Shown piece after piece: positions 55,253 to 63,633 of a DNA stretch of 64,000 nt. Under the pieces are notes generated by a model. The model made no database searches, was not told the DNA's origin, and saw only the letters and a list, made by a program, of their open reading frames with translations. Every line of letters starts with the position of its first letter. The stretch's first letter is position 1. The translations under genes were made by a program, and so were the position numbers. Origin of the DNA: an uncultured Curtobacterium sp. (GTDB taxonomy: Bacteria; Actinomycetota; Actinomycetes; Actinomycetales; Microbacteriaceae); contig CAJYUW010000023.1 of the NCBI GenBank assembly GCA_913778205.1, forward strand, positions 33,046 to 97,045. Direction: 5' to 3'.

Positions 55253-55334
55253 CCAGCCGGACGCCTGTGGAGGACCCGCACCGTGCCTCCCGGCCAGCCG
55301 GAGGCCTGTGGAGGACCCGCACCGTGCCTCCCGG
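55253..55334. repeat. 41-base direct repeat between dapD and dapE
   Basis: Two units start at 55253 and 55294 (CCAGCCGGAnGCCTGTGGAG) and each ends CCGCACCGTGCCTCCCGG, the reverse of the palindrome-family core. A third, diverged stretch continues to about 55380. It sits in the 218-base divergent region of the two lysine genes. Confidence 0.85.
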
Positions 55335-55431
55335 CCGGCCTGGAGGCACGCCACCTGTGGGCAGGCGGCCTCCCGTCCACAGGGGGCCGCCCCGAGGGCT
55401 CCCGGCAAGCGTCGGCCGGTAGGCTGCCCGC

Positions 55432-56514
55432 ATGCCGGAGCCGCTCGACCTCACCGCCTCGTCCATCGACATCACCCGAGCCATCTGCGACATCGAGTCG
55501 GTGTCGGGGAACGAGGGCGCGCTCGCCGACGCGATCGAGTCCGCGCTCGCACCGCTGCCGCACCTCGCCGTCGTCCGCGACGGGGACGCGATCGTGGCGC
55601 GGACGAACCTCGGCCGCGAACGCCGCGTCGTCATCGCGGGGCACATCGACACGGTGCCGCTGAACGACAACCTGCCGACCGAGTTCCGCACCGCGGAGGA
55701 CGGCACCGAGATCCTCTGGGGCCGCGGCACGGTCGACATGAAGGCGGGCGTCGCGGTGCAGCTCAAGCTGGCGTACGACCTCGCCGAGCCGACGAACGAC
55801 GTCACCTGGGTCTTCTACGACCACGAGGAGGTGAGCGACTCGCTGAACGGTCTGGGTCGCCTCGCGCGCACGCGGCCGGAGCTCCTCGCCGGCGACTTCG
55901 CGATCCTCGGCGAGCCGTCCGGCGCGCAGATCGAGGGCGGCTGCAACGGCAACCTCCGTGCCGAGGTCCGGACCTTCGGCAAGCGGTCGCACAGCGCCCG
56001 GAGCTGGATCGGCGACAACGCGATCCACAAGGCGGCACCGATCCTCGCGACCCTGGCGGCGTACGAGCCCCGCACCGTCACGGTGGACGGGCTCGACTAC
56101 CGCGAAGGGCTGAACGCCGTGGGCATCAGCGGCGGCATCGCCGGCAACGTCATCCCGGACGAGGCCATGGTCCACGTGAACTACCGGTTCGCGCCGTCCC
56201 GAAGCGCCGACGAGGCCGTCGCGCACATCCGCGAGCTCTTCGACGGGTACGACGTGCAGATCGTCGACCTCGCCGCGGGCGCCCGACCCGGCCTCGACGC
56301 CCCGCTCGCGCAGGAGTTCGTCGCCGCGGTGGGCGGTCCCGCGCCCCGACCGAAGTACGGGTGGACGGACGTGGCCCGCTTCTCCGCGCTCGGGGTGCCC
56401 GCGGTCAACTACGGGCCCGGCGAGCCGGTGTTCGCCCACCACGACGACGAGCAGGTCCCGCTCGCGCAGATCACGTCGGTCGAGGACGGCCTCCGTCGGT
56501 GGCTGACCGCCTGA
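55432..56514 (+). CDS. dapE: succinyl-diaminopimelate desuccinylase
   Basis: A 360-residue M20 zinc hydrolase, actinobacterial DapE class. It removes succinate to give LL-diaminopimelate. Motifs: [50 protein letters not shown] and [14 protein letters not shown] 55432 has TAGGCT (55420-55425) six bases upstream, so it is leaderless. The next gene overlaps its end by 16 bases. With dapC and dapD it completes three steps of the pathway in 8 kb. Confidence 0.95.
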   Translation: MPEPLDLTASSIDITRAICDIESVSGNEGALADAIESALAPLPHLAVVRDGDAIVARTNLGRERRVVIAGHIDTVPLNDNLPTEFRTAEDGTEILWGRGTVDMKAGVAVQLKLAYDLAEPTNDVTWVFYDHEEVSDSLNGLGRLARTRPELLAGDFAILGEPSGAQIEGGCNGNLRAEVRTFGKRSHSARSWIGDNAIHKAAPILATLAAYEPRTVTVDGLDYREGLNAVGISGGIAGNVIPDEAMVHVNYRFAPSRSADEAVAHIRELFDGYDVQIVDLAAGARPGLDAPLAQEFVAAVGGPAPRPKYGWTDVARFSALGVPAVNYGPGEPVFAHHDDEQVPLAQITSVEDGLRRWLTA

Positions 56515-57755
56515 CGACGGACGGCGTGCTCCGGTCCGGGGCCGGTCGGGCGGTCCGCTGGCGCGCCCGGTACCGAGCGGTGCCGTGGTGGGTCCGGATC
56601 ACGCTGGTGTACGCCCTCGCCCGGGTGGTCACCACGATCATGATGCAGGGCTTCGCTGCGGCGCAGTCCGCGAACTCCTTCACCGGCGAGCACCCGTCGT
56701 ACCTGTCCTTCGCCGCCGTCTGGGACGGTGCCTGGTACCGCGTCATCGCGACCGGCGGCTACCCGTCGACCCTCCCCGTCGACGCAGCCGGGCACGTCGC
56801 GGAGAACGCGTGGGCATTCATGCCGGCCTACCCGTTCCTGGTCCGTGGCCTCATGCTGCTGACCGGAGCGTCGTTCGAGGCGGTGGCCGTCACGGTGTCC
56901 CTCGTCGCCGGGTGGGGAGCCGCGCTCGTCTTCCGGCGCCTGGTCGGCCGGTTCCTCGACGCACCGCGGGCGACCTTCGCCACCGTGCTGCTGTGCGTCG
57001 CACCGACCTCCGTGATGTTCCAGGTCGCGTACGCCGAGTCGATGGGGCTGTTCCTGCTCTTCGTCGCGCTGCTCCTGGCGGTGGACCGACGCTGGTGGAC
57101 GATGCTGCCCGTCGTCCTGCTGCTCGGGATGACGCGGCCGACCGGGCTCGCGTTCGCCTGCTTCCTCGCGCTCGTCCTGGCCGTGTGGTGGTTCCGCCCG
57201 TCGTGGGTGCGCGAGGATTCCCGTCCGACGCTCCGGACCGGTCTGCCACCGCTCGTGGTCGCGGTCGTCTCGGGCCTCGTCGGGCTCGCGTGGCCGGCGA
57301 TCGCCTGGGCCGTCACCGGTGTGCCGAAGGCCTACACCGACACCGAGCTGGCGTGGCGGTCGTCGTACGTCGGGTGGGGCGAGCTCGTGCCGTTCTCCTC
57401 GTGGGTGGAGGGCTTCGCCTGGTGGCTGCGCTTCCCGGGCGGCTGGCCCGCGGCCCTCGCGATCCCGCTCGGCCTGGCGGGCATCGCCGTCCTCGTCTGG
57501 ATGCCCGCGGCACGGCGGGTCGGCCTCGAGCTGCGGCTCTGGGTCGTCGCGTACGTCGTCTACCTGCTCGCGGTGTTCTTCCCCCAGTCGAGCACCTGGC
57601 GGATCCTCATGCCGGTCGCGCCGCTCCTCGCGGTGGTCGCCCTGCCGCGGTCGTGGGCGTACCGGGTCGCGCTCGTGGTGGTGGCACTCGTGCTGCAGTG
57701 GGTGTGGCTGTACGCGAACTGGTGGGTCGACGGCTACGACTGGACGCCGCCGTGA
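56499..57755 (+). CDS. multi-membrane-segment mannosyltransferase-like protein
   Basis: A 418-residue membrane protein with about ten hydrophobic segments. The luminal first loop has FAAVWDGAWYRVIATGGYPS, with the acidic residue typical of GT-C glycosyltransferases, and GMTRPTGLAFACFLALVLA follows. Many actinobacteria carry such proteins near dapE; they are often labelled mannosyltransferase family. The GTG start at 56499 overlaps dapE, indicating coupling; a later GTG at 56526 is an alternative. Donor and acceptor unknown. Confidence 0.75.
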   Translation: MADRLTTDGVLRSGAGRAVRWRARYRAVPWWVRITLVYALARVVTTIMMQGFAAAQSANSFTGEHPSYLSFAAVWDGAWYRVIATGGYPSTLPVDAAGHVAENAWAFMPAYPFLVRGLMLLTGASFEAVAVTVSLVAGWGAALVFRRLVGRFLDAPRATFATVLLCVAPTSVMFQVAYAESMGLFLLFVALLLAVDRRWWTMLPVVLLLGMTRPTGLAFACFLALVLAVWWFRPSWVREDSRPTLRTGLPPLVVAVVSGLVGLAWPAIAWAVTGVPKAYTDTELAWRSSYVGWGELVPFSSWVEGFAWWLRFPGGWPAALAIPLGLAGIAVLVWMPAARRVGLELRLWVVAYVVYLLAVFFPQSSTWRILMPVAPLLAVVALPRSWAYRVALVVVALVLQWVWLYANWWVDGYDWTPP

Positions 57756-57768
57756 CCGGGGACGCCCG

Positions 57769-58923
57769 CTAGTCCTCCGCGGGTTCGTGCCGCTCGATGC
57801 GTTCGATCTCCGAGAGCGGCACGCCGTCCTCCGGGCGCCAGGCCGCGGCGGCGTTCACCATCGCGTTCACGGTGGCGATGAACGGCACCGCGAAGAACGC
57901 TCCGACGACGCCGGCGACGGTCGTGCCCGCGGTGACGCCGAGGACGACCCCGAGCGGGTGCACCTTGACGGCGCTCCCGGTCAGGAACGGGTGCAGCACG
58001 TGGCTCTCGAGCTGCTGCACGAGCACGATGATCCCGAGCATGATGAGCGCGGGCACCCAGCCGTTGAACACGAGCGCGATGACCACGGCGACGATGCCCG
58101 CGACGATCGCGCCGACCACGGGCACGAACGCACCGAAGAACACGATCACGCCGATCGGGATCGCCAGCGGGATCTGCAGGATGAGCGCCCCGATGACCAC
58201 GCCGAGCGCGTCGGTGATCGCGACGACGAGCTGCACGCGGATGAAGCTCGTCAGGGTCTTCCAACCGGCGTGTCCCGCGACGTCGATCCGGGGGCGCGCG
58301 CGCCGCGGGAAGATCCGGACGACCCACTGCCAGATGCGCGGGCCGTCGATCAGCACGAACAGGGTCGTGAAGATGATGATGAACAGGCCCTCGAACACGT
58401 GGATCGCGCCCGACCCCGCCGCGATGAACCCGGAGAAGATCGACGACGCGTGCGACTGCAGGTAGTCGGAGCCGTCGGAGATCCACCGGTTGACCTGGGA
58501 CGCCGTGATGCCGAACGGCTCCGAGGCGAGCAGGGTCTGCAGCGACGAGATGCTCGTGTGCAGCCGCTTCTCGAGCGACGGCAGGTCGTACCGGATCTGC
58601 GCGGTGACGATGAGCCCGAGCCCGCCGATCGCGACGAGCACGGACACCAGGCTCGTGAGGATCGCGACCCACTTCGGCCAGCGGTGCCGGCGCAGGAACG
58701 ACGACAGCGGCACGAGCAGCGCGCAGAGGAGCAGCGCGATGAGGAACGGCACGATGATGTCCTGGAGCAGGACGACCAGGAGGACCAGGACGGCCAGCGC
58801 TGCGCCCACGACCAGCAGCCGCCACGAGAAGGCCGCCGCGATGCGCATACCCGCGGGGACCGCGTCGTCGGTGGGGGCTGGGTCGGATCCACGGAGCATG
58901 GAGCGGATGTTCGGCATCCACAT
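57769..58923 (-). CDS. AI-2E family transporter
   Basis: A 384-residue membrane protein of the AI-2E (PerM/YdiK) type with about eight segments. Conserved blocks: LVVLLQDIIVPFLIALLLCA, WVAILTSLVSVLVAIGGLG, IPIGVIVFFGAFVPVVGAIV. The actual cargo of this family is debated. The listed start is ATG 58923, but TAACCT on the minus strand of 58924-58929 puts a leaderless start at the ATG 58917 two codons later. Overlaps nothing on this strand. Confidence 0.9.
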   Translation of the reverse strand: MWMPNIRSMLRGSDPAPTDDAVPAGMRIAAAFSWRLLVVGAALAVLVLLVVLLQDIIVPFLIALLLCALLVPLSSFLRRHRWPKWVAILTSLVSVLVAIGGLGLIVTAQIRYDLPSLEKRLHTSISSLQTLLASEPFGITASQVNRWISDGSDYLQSHASSIFSGFIAAGSGAIHVFEGLFIIIFTTLFVLIDGPRIWQWVVRIFPRRARPRIDVAGHAGWKTLTSFIRVQLVVAITDALGVVIGALILQIPLAIPIGVIVFFGAFVPVVGAIVAGIVAVVIALVFNGWVPALIMLGIIVLVQQLESHVLHPFLTGSAVKVHPLGVVLGVTAGTTVAGVVGAFFAVPFIATVNAMVNAAAAWRPEDGVPLSEIERIERHEPAED

Positions 58924-59044
58924 AGGTTAGGGACGGCAGCCGCGAGAACGTCGCGTTTCGCGACCCCCAACCTGGGCGGTTTCGCAGTTGCCCCGGGGAT
59001 ACGGGATAATGGGCGGGCATGTACTGCACGAAAGGGGACATCTG

Positions 59045-59215
59045 ATGGCAGCCATGAAGCCGAGGACCGGTGACGGGCCGATGGAGGCTGTTAAGGAGGG
59101 TCGACTCATCATCGTGCGGGTTCCGCTCGAGGGTGGAGGCCGCCTTGTCGTCTCGGTCAACGATGCCGAGGCCAAGGAACTCCACGACGCACTCGCCGAG
59201 GTCGTCTCGGCCTAG
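59045..59215 (+). CDS. DUF3117 small protein
   Basis: A 56-residue protein, MAAMKPRTGDGPMEAVKEGR then LIIVRVPLEGGGRLVVSVND. This matches the short, highly conserved DUF3117 family of actinobacteria almost residue for residue. Function unknown. A GATAAT box (about 59006) would give a leadered message; GAAAGGGGA provides the ribosome site before ATG 59045. An intrinsic hairpin follows. Confidence 0.93.
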   Translation: MAAMKPRTGDGPMEAVKEGRLIIVRVPLEGGGRLVVSVNDAEAKELHDALAEVVSA

Positions 59216-59233
59216 TCCGTCGAAGCACCGAAC

Positions 59234-59269
59234 GACGAAGCCCGGAGCGCGTACGCTCCGGGCTTCGTC
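59234..59269. terminator. hairpin after the DUF3117 gene
   Basis: GACGAAGCCCGGAGCG and CGCTCCGGGCTTCGTC pair perfectly over 16 bases with a CGTA loop. It starts 19 bases after the stop. Confidence 0.85.
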
Positions 59270-59313
59270 GCGTCCCGGGGCGGAACATCGGTGGTCTCCG
59301 CCAGGATGGCCCC

Positions 59314-60057
59314 GTGCGCAGGTCCCACATGCCGATCACCCGGGTCGAGGAGTTCAACGACCCGCTCCCCATGCCCCGTGACGTCTGGCCGGCGACGTTC
59401 CCGCCCGTCCGGCAGCTGCTCGACGAGGGGCTCGACCTCGACCCGGTCACGGTGTTCGTCGGCGACAACGGCGTCGGGAAGTCGACCATCGTCGAGGCGA
59501 TCGCGCTGCAGTTCGGCATGGGGCCGGAGGGCGGGGGCACGGGATCGCAGCACTCGACCCGGCCGTCGGAGTCGTCGCTCTGCGAACACATCCGGCTCCG
59601 GCGCGACTTCGGTGCACCCCGGGGCGGGTTCTTCCTCCGCGCCGAGACCATGCACGGGCTGTTCACCTACCTCGAGCAACACCCGAATCTGAGCCGCCCC
59701 GAGCCGCGCTTCCACGAGCGCAGCCACGGCGAGTCCTTCCTCGACTTCGTGATCGACCGTGCGCGGTGGCCGGGGCTCTGGATCCTCGACGAACCCGAGT
59801 CCGCGCTGTCGTTCTCGGGGTGCCTCGCGCTCATCGGGCTGCTCCAGTCGATCGTCGACAGCGGCATCGGCCAGGTGATCCTCTCGACGCACTCACCCGT
59901 GCTCGCGGCGTTCCCCGGGGCCACGATCCACGAGGTGGGCGAGTGGGGGCTGCGCCGCACAGCGTGGGAGGACCTCGACCTCGTGCGGCACCAGCGCTCG
60001 TTCCTCGAGTCGCCCGAGCGCTACCTGCGGCACCTCGGCGTCGAGGACGACGACTGA
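59314..60057 (+). CDS. stand-alone AAA/ABC-type ATPase (AAA_21-like)
   Basis: A 247-residue ATPase. Walker A is VFVGDNGVGKSTIVEAIA (about 47-64), SHGESFLDFV is the signature-like block, LWILDEPESALS holds Walker B, and VILSTHSPVLA is the switch. No nuclease or other domain is attached, and no partner is adjacent. Such single ATPases are found both in housekeeping roles and near defence genes; here context is core-genome. GTG 59314 has an AGGA box before it; ATG 59329 is an alternative. Confidence 0.85.
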   Translation: MRRSHMPITRVEEFNDPLPMPRDVWPATFPPVRQLLDEGLDLDPVTVFVGDNGVGKSTIVEAIALQFGMGPEGGGTGSQHSTRPSESSLCEHIRLRRDFGAPRGGFFLRAETMHGLFTYLEQHPNLSRPEPRFHERSHGESFLDFVIDRARWPGLWILDEPESALSFSGCLALIGLLQSIVDSGIGQVILSTHSPVLAAFPGATIHEVGEWGLRRTAWEDLDLVRHQRSFLESPERYLRHLGVEDDD

Positions 60058-60109
60058 CCGCGGCCCCGCACGGCGCCGGACGGCACGGCGCCCGGCCGTC
60101 GGAGGACGC

Positions 60110-60742
60110 CTACGCCGTGAGCTTCGTCAGCTGCAGCAGCCCGTCCCCGGCCGGCGACAGCGCACTGCGGACGGCCCCCGATGTCGACACCTCGGTGAGC
60201 AGCAACCGGAAGTCGGTCGTGGCACGGTCCCGCTTCACGGGGTCCGCGACGCGTCCCCGCCACAGCGCGTGCGGCACCAGGACGGTGCCGCCGAGCCGGG
60301 CGAGCCGCAGTCCGTGCTCGACGTACTCGATCACGTGCTCCGGGTCGGCGTCGACGAGCACGACGTCGTACGAGGCCTCGTTCATCCGCGGGAGCACCTG
60401 GTTCGCCCGGCCCGGGATGAGCCGGATGCGCGCGGGTGCCGTGCCGGCGGCGATGAACGCGTCACGGGCGGCCTGCTGGTGGTCCACCTCGACGTCGATG
60501 GTCGTGAGCGTCGCCTCGGGGGCACCCGCGAGCAGGTAGAGCCCCGAGACGCCGAGCCCGGTCCCGATCTCGATCATGCTCGTCGCGCGGGAGGCAGCGG
60601 CGATCACGCTGATCTGGGCTCCGATGGCAGGCGAGACCGCCTCGACCCCGAGCTCCAGCGAGTGTTCACGCGCGCGGGCGATCGTCTCGGGTTCGGCGAC
60701 GATGTCCTCGGCGAACTTCCAGTTCGACTCTTTCTCTGACAC
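60110..60742 (-). CDS. class I SAM-dependent O-methyltransferase
   Basis: A 210-residue methyltransferase of the catechol/caffeoyl-CoA type. IEIGTGLGVSGLYLLAG binds SAM, TTIDVEVDHQQAARDAF follows, and YDVVLVDADPEH holds the metal-binding Asp. Substrate unknown. Two GTG codons are possible; the GTG at 60742 is favoured because GGAG lies just before it, rather than the one at 60748. Divergent from tatB, as in other actinobacteria where sigE and rseA usually lie between. Confidence 0.87.
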   Translation of the reverse strand: MSEKESNWKFAEDIVAEPETIARAREHSLELGVEAVSPAIGAQISVIAAASRATSMIEIGTGLGVSGLYLLAGAPEATLTTIDVEVDHQQAARDAFIAAGTAPARIRLIPGRANQVLPRMNEASYDVVLVDADPEHVIEYVEHGLRLARLGGTVLVPHALWRGRVADPVKRDRATTDFRLLLTEVSTSGAVRSALSPAGDGLLQLTKLTA

Positions 60743-60806
60743 GCACACTCCGTTCGGAGGACAACTCTACGGGTGTTGCGCGGGGCGGACGGGTTACGCT
60801 CGTACC

Positions 60807-61175
60807 GTGTTCGACGGCTTCGAGAAGTTCCTCCTGATCGGGATCATCGGTGTCCTGATCCTCGGGCCGCAACGCTTGCCGCAGTACGCCGCGAAGCTGG
60901 CGGAGTTCGTCAAGGCCGTCCGCCGGTTCGCCGACACCGCGAAGGAGCGGATGCGGGACGAGATGGGCCCGGAGTTCGACGACATCGAGTGGCAGAAGCT
61001 CGATCCGCGGCAGTACGACCCCCGGCGCATCATCCGTGATGCGCTGCTCGACAGCGGCGGCAGCGTCACCGCGGTCGAGGCGGCCCAGGTCACCGCCTCG
61101 AAGGTCCGTGCCACGGCGCCGGTGGTGCCGCTCGCCGTCGGCGAGGCCGCCCCGTTCGACGACGAAGCCACCTGA
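60807..61175 (+). CDS. tatB: twin-arginine translocase subunit TatB
   Basis: A 122-residue TatB. The N-terminal hydrophobic helix (FLLIGIIGVLILGPQRLPQY) contains the conserved GP, followed by an amphipathic helix (LAEFVKAVRRFADTAKERMR) and an acidic, variable tail. It forms the Tat export machinery with TatA and TatC, not in the window. TACGCT (60795-60800) six bases before GTG 60807 supports the start. Confidence 0.9.
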   Translation: MFDGFEKFLLIGIIGVLILGPQRLPQYAAKLAEFVKAVRRFADTAKERMRDEMGPEFDDIEWQKLDPRQYDPRRIIRDALLDSGGSVTAVEAAQVTASKVRATAPVVPLAVGEAAPFDDEAT

Positions 61176-61204
61176 TCCGCGCGTCCCGCGCCCGACGTGC
61201 AGGA

Positions 61205-61252
61205 GACGGACTGGAGGCTCGGTGCCAGCGGGCACCGAGCCTCCAGTCCGTC
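61205..61252. terminator. 22-base-stem palindrome between tatB and the chitinase gene
   Basis: GACGGACTGGAGGCTCGGTG then CC pairs perfectly with GGCACCGAGCCTCCAGTCCG then TC, loop AGCG. It lies between convergent genes. The core differs from other members by GACTGGAGGCTCGG instead of GACGGGAGGCGCGG, with matching changes in both arms. Confidence 0.85.
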
Positions 61253-61264
61253 AGCGGGTCGCGC

Positions 61265-62623
61265 CTACCGCAGGTCGGCGAGGAACCGGTCGGTCCACGC
61301 GAGCGCCGGGGCGCTCGGGACCGAGCTGCACGTCGCCATGGCCGTCGTCGAGGAGCACGGCGTGTCGCGGTCGAGTGACCACGTGTGCACCCCGGCCAGG
61401 CCGTTCGCCTTGGCGTACGACGTCAGCGTGTCGACGTCGGCGAGGGTGAAGACCTCGTCGGAGGCGTCGTTCACGCCGAGCATCGGGGTGATCTCGATCT
61501 TCGACGGTGCGATGCCGTAGGTGTGCTCGAGGTTGGTGACGGCCTGGATCGCCGACCGCCCCATCTCGCAGGTCGAGCCGGAGAGCACGCAGTTCGCCGC
61601 GGTCGCCCGGCCGAAGTCCATCGTCATGAGGTTGACCGTGTAGTGCGTCAGGCTCGACGCCTTGATGGCCTTGACGACGGCGTCCCCGGTGCTGTTGAGG
61701 CCGCCGTACGACCCGTCGGACGCGGCGAGGGTCGCGAGTGTGAACGAGAACCGCATGCCGGGGTACTTCGACTGTGCGAGCGCCGCGGCGTCCACGAGGT
61801 TCTGCACGTCGGCGACGGACTGCCCGCTCTCGATGTCGAAGTCGACCCCGATCATGTGCGAGGTCGCGTACCGGGCGATGAAGGACTGCAGCGCCGTGCC
61901 GGAGCACGTGAAGGACCCGGCAGCCCCGCCGGTGCTGACGATGTAGTCCACCCCCGCGGCGTCGAGCTTGGGGATGTTGGCGCTCGCGAAGGCGTCAGCG
62001 GCGACCCCGCCCCAGTTCTCGCTGCCACAGGTACCGGTGGCGAACGCGAGCGTGATCGCCTGCAGACCCGGCTCGCGGGTGGCGACCAGGCTGTTCGACG
62101 AGCCGACGACGGGGATGCGCGTCCCGGTGACCGCCGTGTTCATGACGTTCGTGTTCCAGTCGAGGTTCACCGTGACGTCCTTGTACGGACTGAACACGAG
62201 CCCGCTCGCCGTCCCGCCCGAACCCCCGGTCCCGGTCCCCGTGCCACCCCCGGTCCCGGTCCCCGTGCCACCGCCGGTCCCGGTCCCCGTGCCGCCACCG
62301 GTGCCGCCACCGGTGCCGCCGCCCGTGCTCGTCCCGCTGCACGCGCCCGTCGAGGTCCACGGCTGCCCGCTCCCCGTCGCGCCCGAGTGCGTGGCCGGGT
62401 CGTCGCCCTGGGTCCACCAGTTCGCGGTGTAGTTCGTGCCGTTCTCGCTGACCGTCGCGCCGCCGGTGTACGCGGTGCCCGCGCTCCACGCGGTCGCGCA
62501 CGCCGGGGTGGCCGCCACCGCCGGCGCGACGGCGAACGAGCCGCCCGCCAACGCGGCGGCGACCACCGCGACGATCCCGATCCCGTTCCTCGTCCAGCCG
62601 ATCCTGCTGGTGCTGCTGATCAC
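61265..62623 (-). CDS. secreted GH18 chitinase with carbohydrate-binding module
   Basis: A 452-residue exported enzyme. Signal peptide (about 1-38), a CBM5/12-type chitin-binding domain (residues 39-95, WSAGTAYTGGATVSENGTNY with WWTQGDDP), a Gly/Thr linker (about 99-138), then a GH18 barrel. The catalytic DxDxE is D261, D263, E265 in GVDFDIESG. It should cleave chitin or related chitooligosaccharides outside the cell. AGGAGG five bases before GTG 62623 fixes the start. The linker's repeats explain the GGTCCCGGTCCCCGT-type DNA at 62220-62330. Confidence 0.93.
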   Translation of the reverse strand: MISSTSRIGWTRNGIGIVAVVAAALAGGSFAVAPAVAATPACATAWSAGTAYTGGATVSENGTNYTANWWTQGDDPATHSGATGSGQPWTSTGACSGTSTGGGTGGGTGGGTGTGTGGGTGTGTGGGTGTGTGGSGGTASGLVFSPYKDVTVNLDWNTNVMNTAVTGTRIPVVGSSNSLVATREPGLQAITLAFATGTCGSENWGGVAADAFASANIPKLDAAGVDYIVSTGGAAGSFTCSGTALQSFIARYATSHMIGVDFDIESGQSVADVQNLVDAAALAQSKYPGMRFSFTLATLAASDGSYGGLNSTGDAVVKAIKASSLTHYTVNLMTMDFGRATAANCVLSGSTCEMGRSAIQAVTNLEHTYGIAPSKIEITPMLGVNDASDEVFTLADVDTLTSYAKANGLAGVHTWSLDRDTPCSSTTAMATCSSVPSAPALAWTDRFLADLR

Positions 62624-62769
62624 ACGGTCCTCCTGTCCTCGGTCCGGCGACGTTGCCGGACGGGGTGGGACTCCCGCGGACCGGATTCCGCAGGAGCATT
62701 GTGGAATACCCCTGCATATTGCGCCCGAGTGGAACGACCTGTCCATGAAAGGACGTACAGGCGGGCGTG

Positions 62770-63618
62770 TCAGTCCCGGGTCGCGACCACCGTGAAGGTC
62801 GTCGGGACGCGGTCGCGATCCGCGGCGGGCCAGGCGAAGTTCCCGTCGCCGGTCTCCTCCATGCGCTGGCTGAACCGCCACGGCAGCGTCCGGCCCTCGT
62901 CCAGGAACCGCAGCCGGAGGCCCGCCCCGAGGAGGGCGTTCACGATCTCCGACAGCGGGTGCGGCCACTCGTAGGTCCGCGTGTTCGCGACCTGTCCGTC
63001 GCCGGCGTACGTCCCGGCGTCGTCCCACTGCTGCGCGGTGCCGTCGGCGAAGTAGCGGTACCTGCTCACGAGTCCGTCGGCGTCCTCGTCCAGCGCGTAC
63101 AGCGCCGGGTGGCCGTCCCGGATGAAGAACACGCCGCCCGGACGGAGGAGCGCCGCGACCTGGGCCGCCCACCGGTCGAGGTCGTCGAGCCAGCAGATCG
63201 TGCCGATGCTCGTGTAGACGACGTCGAAGTCGCCGGTGACCGCTGCCCGGGCATCGAGGACGTCCGTCTCGACCCAGGTGACGTCGAGCCCCAGACGGTC
63301 GGCGAGTCCGCGGGCCGAGTCGAGCGCCGCGGGGGAGAAGTCGACACCGGTGAGCCGCGCACCCTCCCGGGCGAGCGACACCGTGTCCGTGCCGATGTGG
63401 CACTGCAGGTGGCAGACGTCGAGCCCGTCGAGCGTGCCACCGGGTACCCAGCGGGCGAGGACCGGGAGGTCGTCACGGACGACACCGGAGCGGTGCGCCG
63501 GGTCCTGCAGGGCGTCGATCTCGTACGCGCCCTCGTGGATCGGCACGCGGTCGTCCCAGTTCGCGCGGTTCGTGTCGCGGGCCTGCTCCCAGTCGACGTT
63601 GACGTGATCAGTGCTCAT
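62770..63618 (-). CDS. class I SAM-dependent methyltransferase
   Basis: A 282-residue methyltransferase. LDVCHLQCHIGTDTVSLARE binds SAM, GVDFSPAALDSARGLADRLG and FDVVYTSIGTICWLDDLDRW follow. It resembles uncharacterised soluble methyltransferases; substrate unknown. TAGGGT (minus strand of 63626-63631) seven bases before ATG 63618 supports the start. An insertion sequence begins only a few bases beyond that -10 box, so native upstream control is cut off. Confidence 0.87.
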   Translation of the reverse strand: MSTDHVNVDWEQARDTNRANWDDRVPIHEGAYEIDALQDPAHRSGVVRDDLPVLARWVPGGTLDGLDVCHLQCHIGTDTVSLAREGARLTGVDFSPAALDSARGLADRLGLDVTWVETDVLDARAAVTGDFDVVYTSIGTICWLDDLDRWAAQVAALLRPGGVFFIRDGHPALYALDEDADGLVSRYRYFADGTAQQWDDAGTYAGDGQVANTRTYEWPHPLSEIVNALLGAGLRLRFLDEGRTLPWRFSQRMEETGDGNFAWPAADRDRVPTTFTVVATRD

Positions 63619-63633
63619 GCCCTCGACCCTAGG

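Noticed and set aside
62220..62330. Independent minisatellite
   Set aside because: The repeats encode the Gly/Thr linker of the chitinase in frame, so coding explains them.
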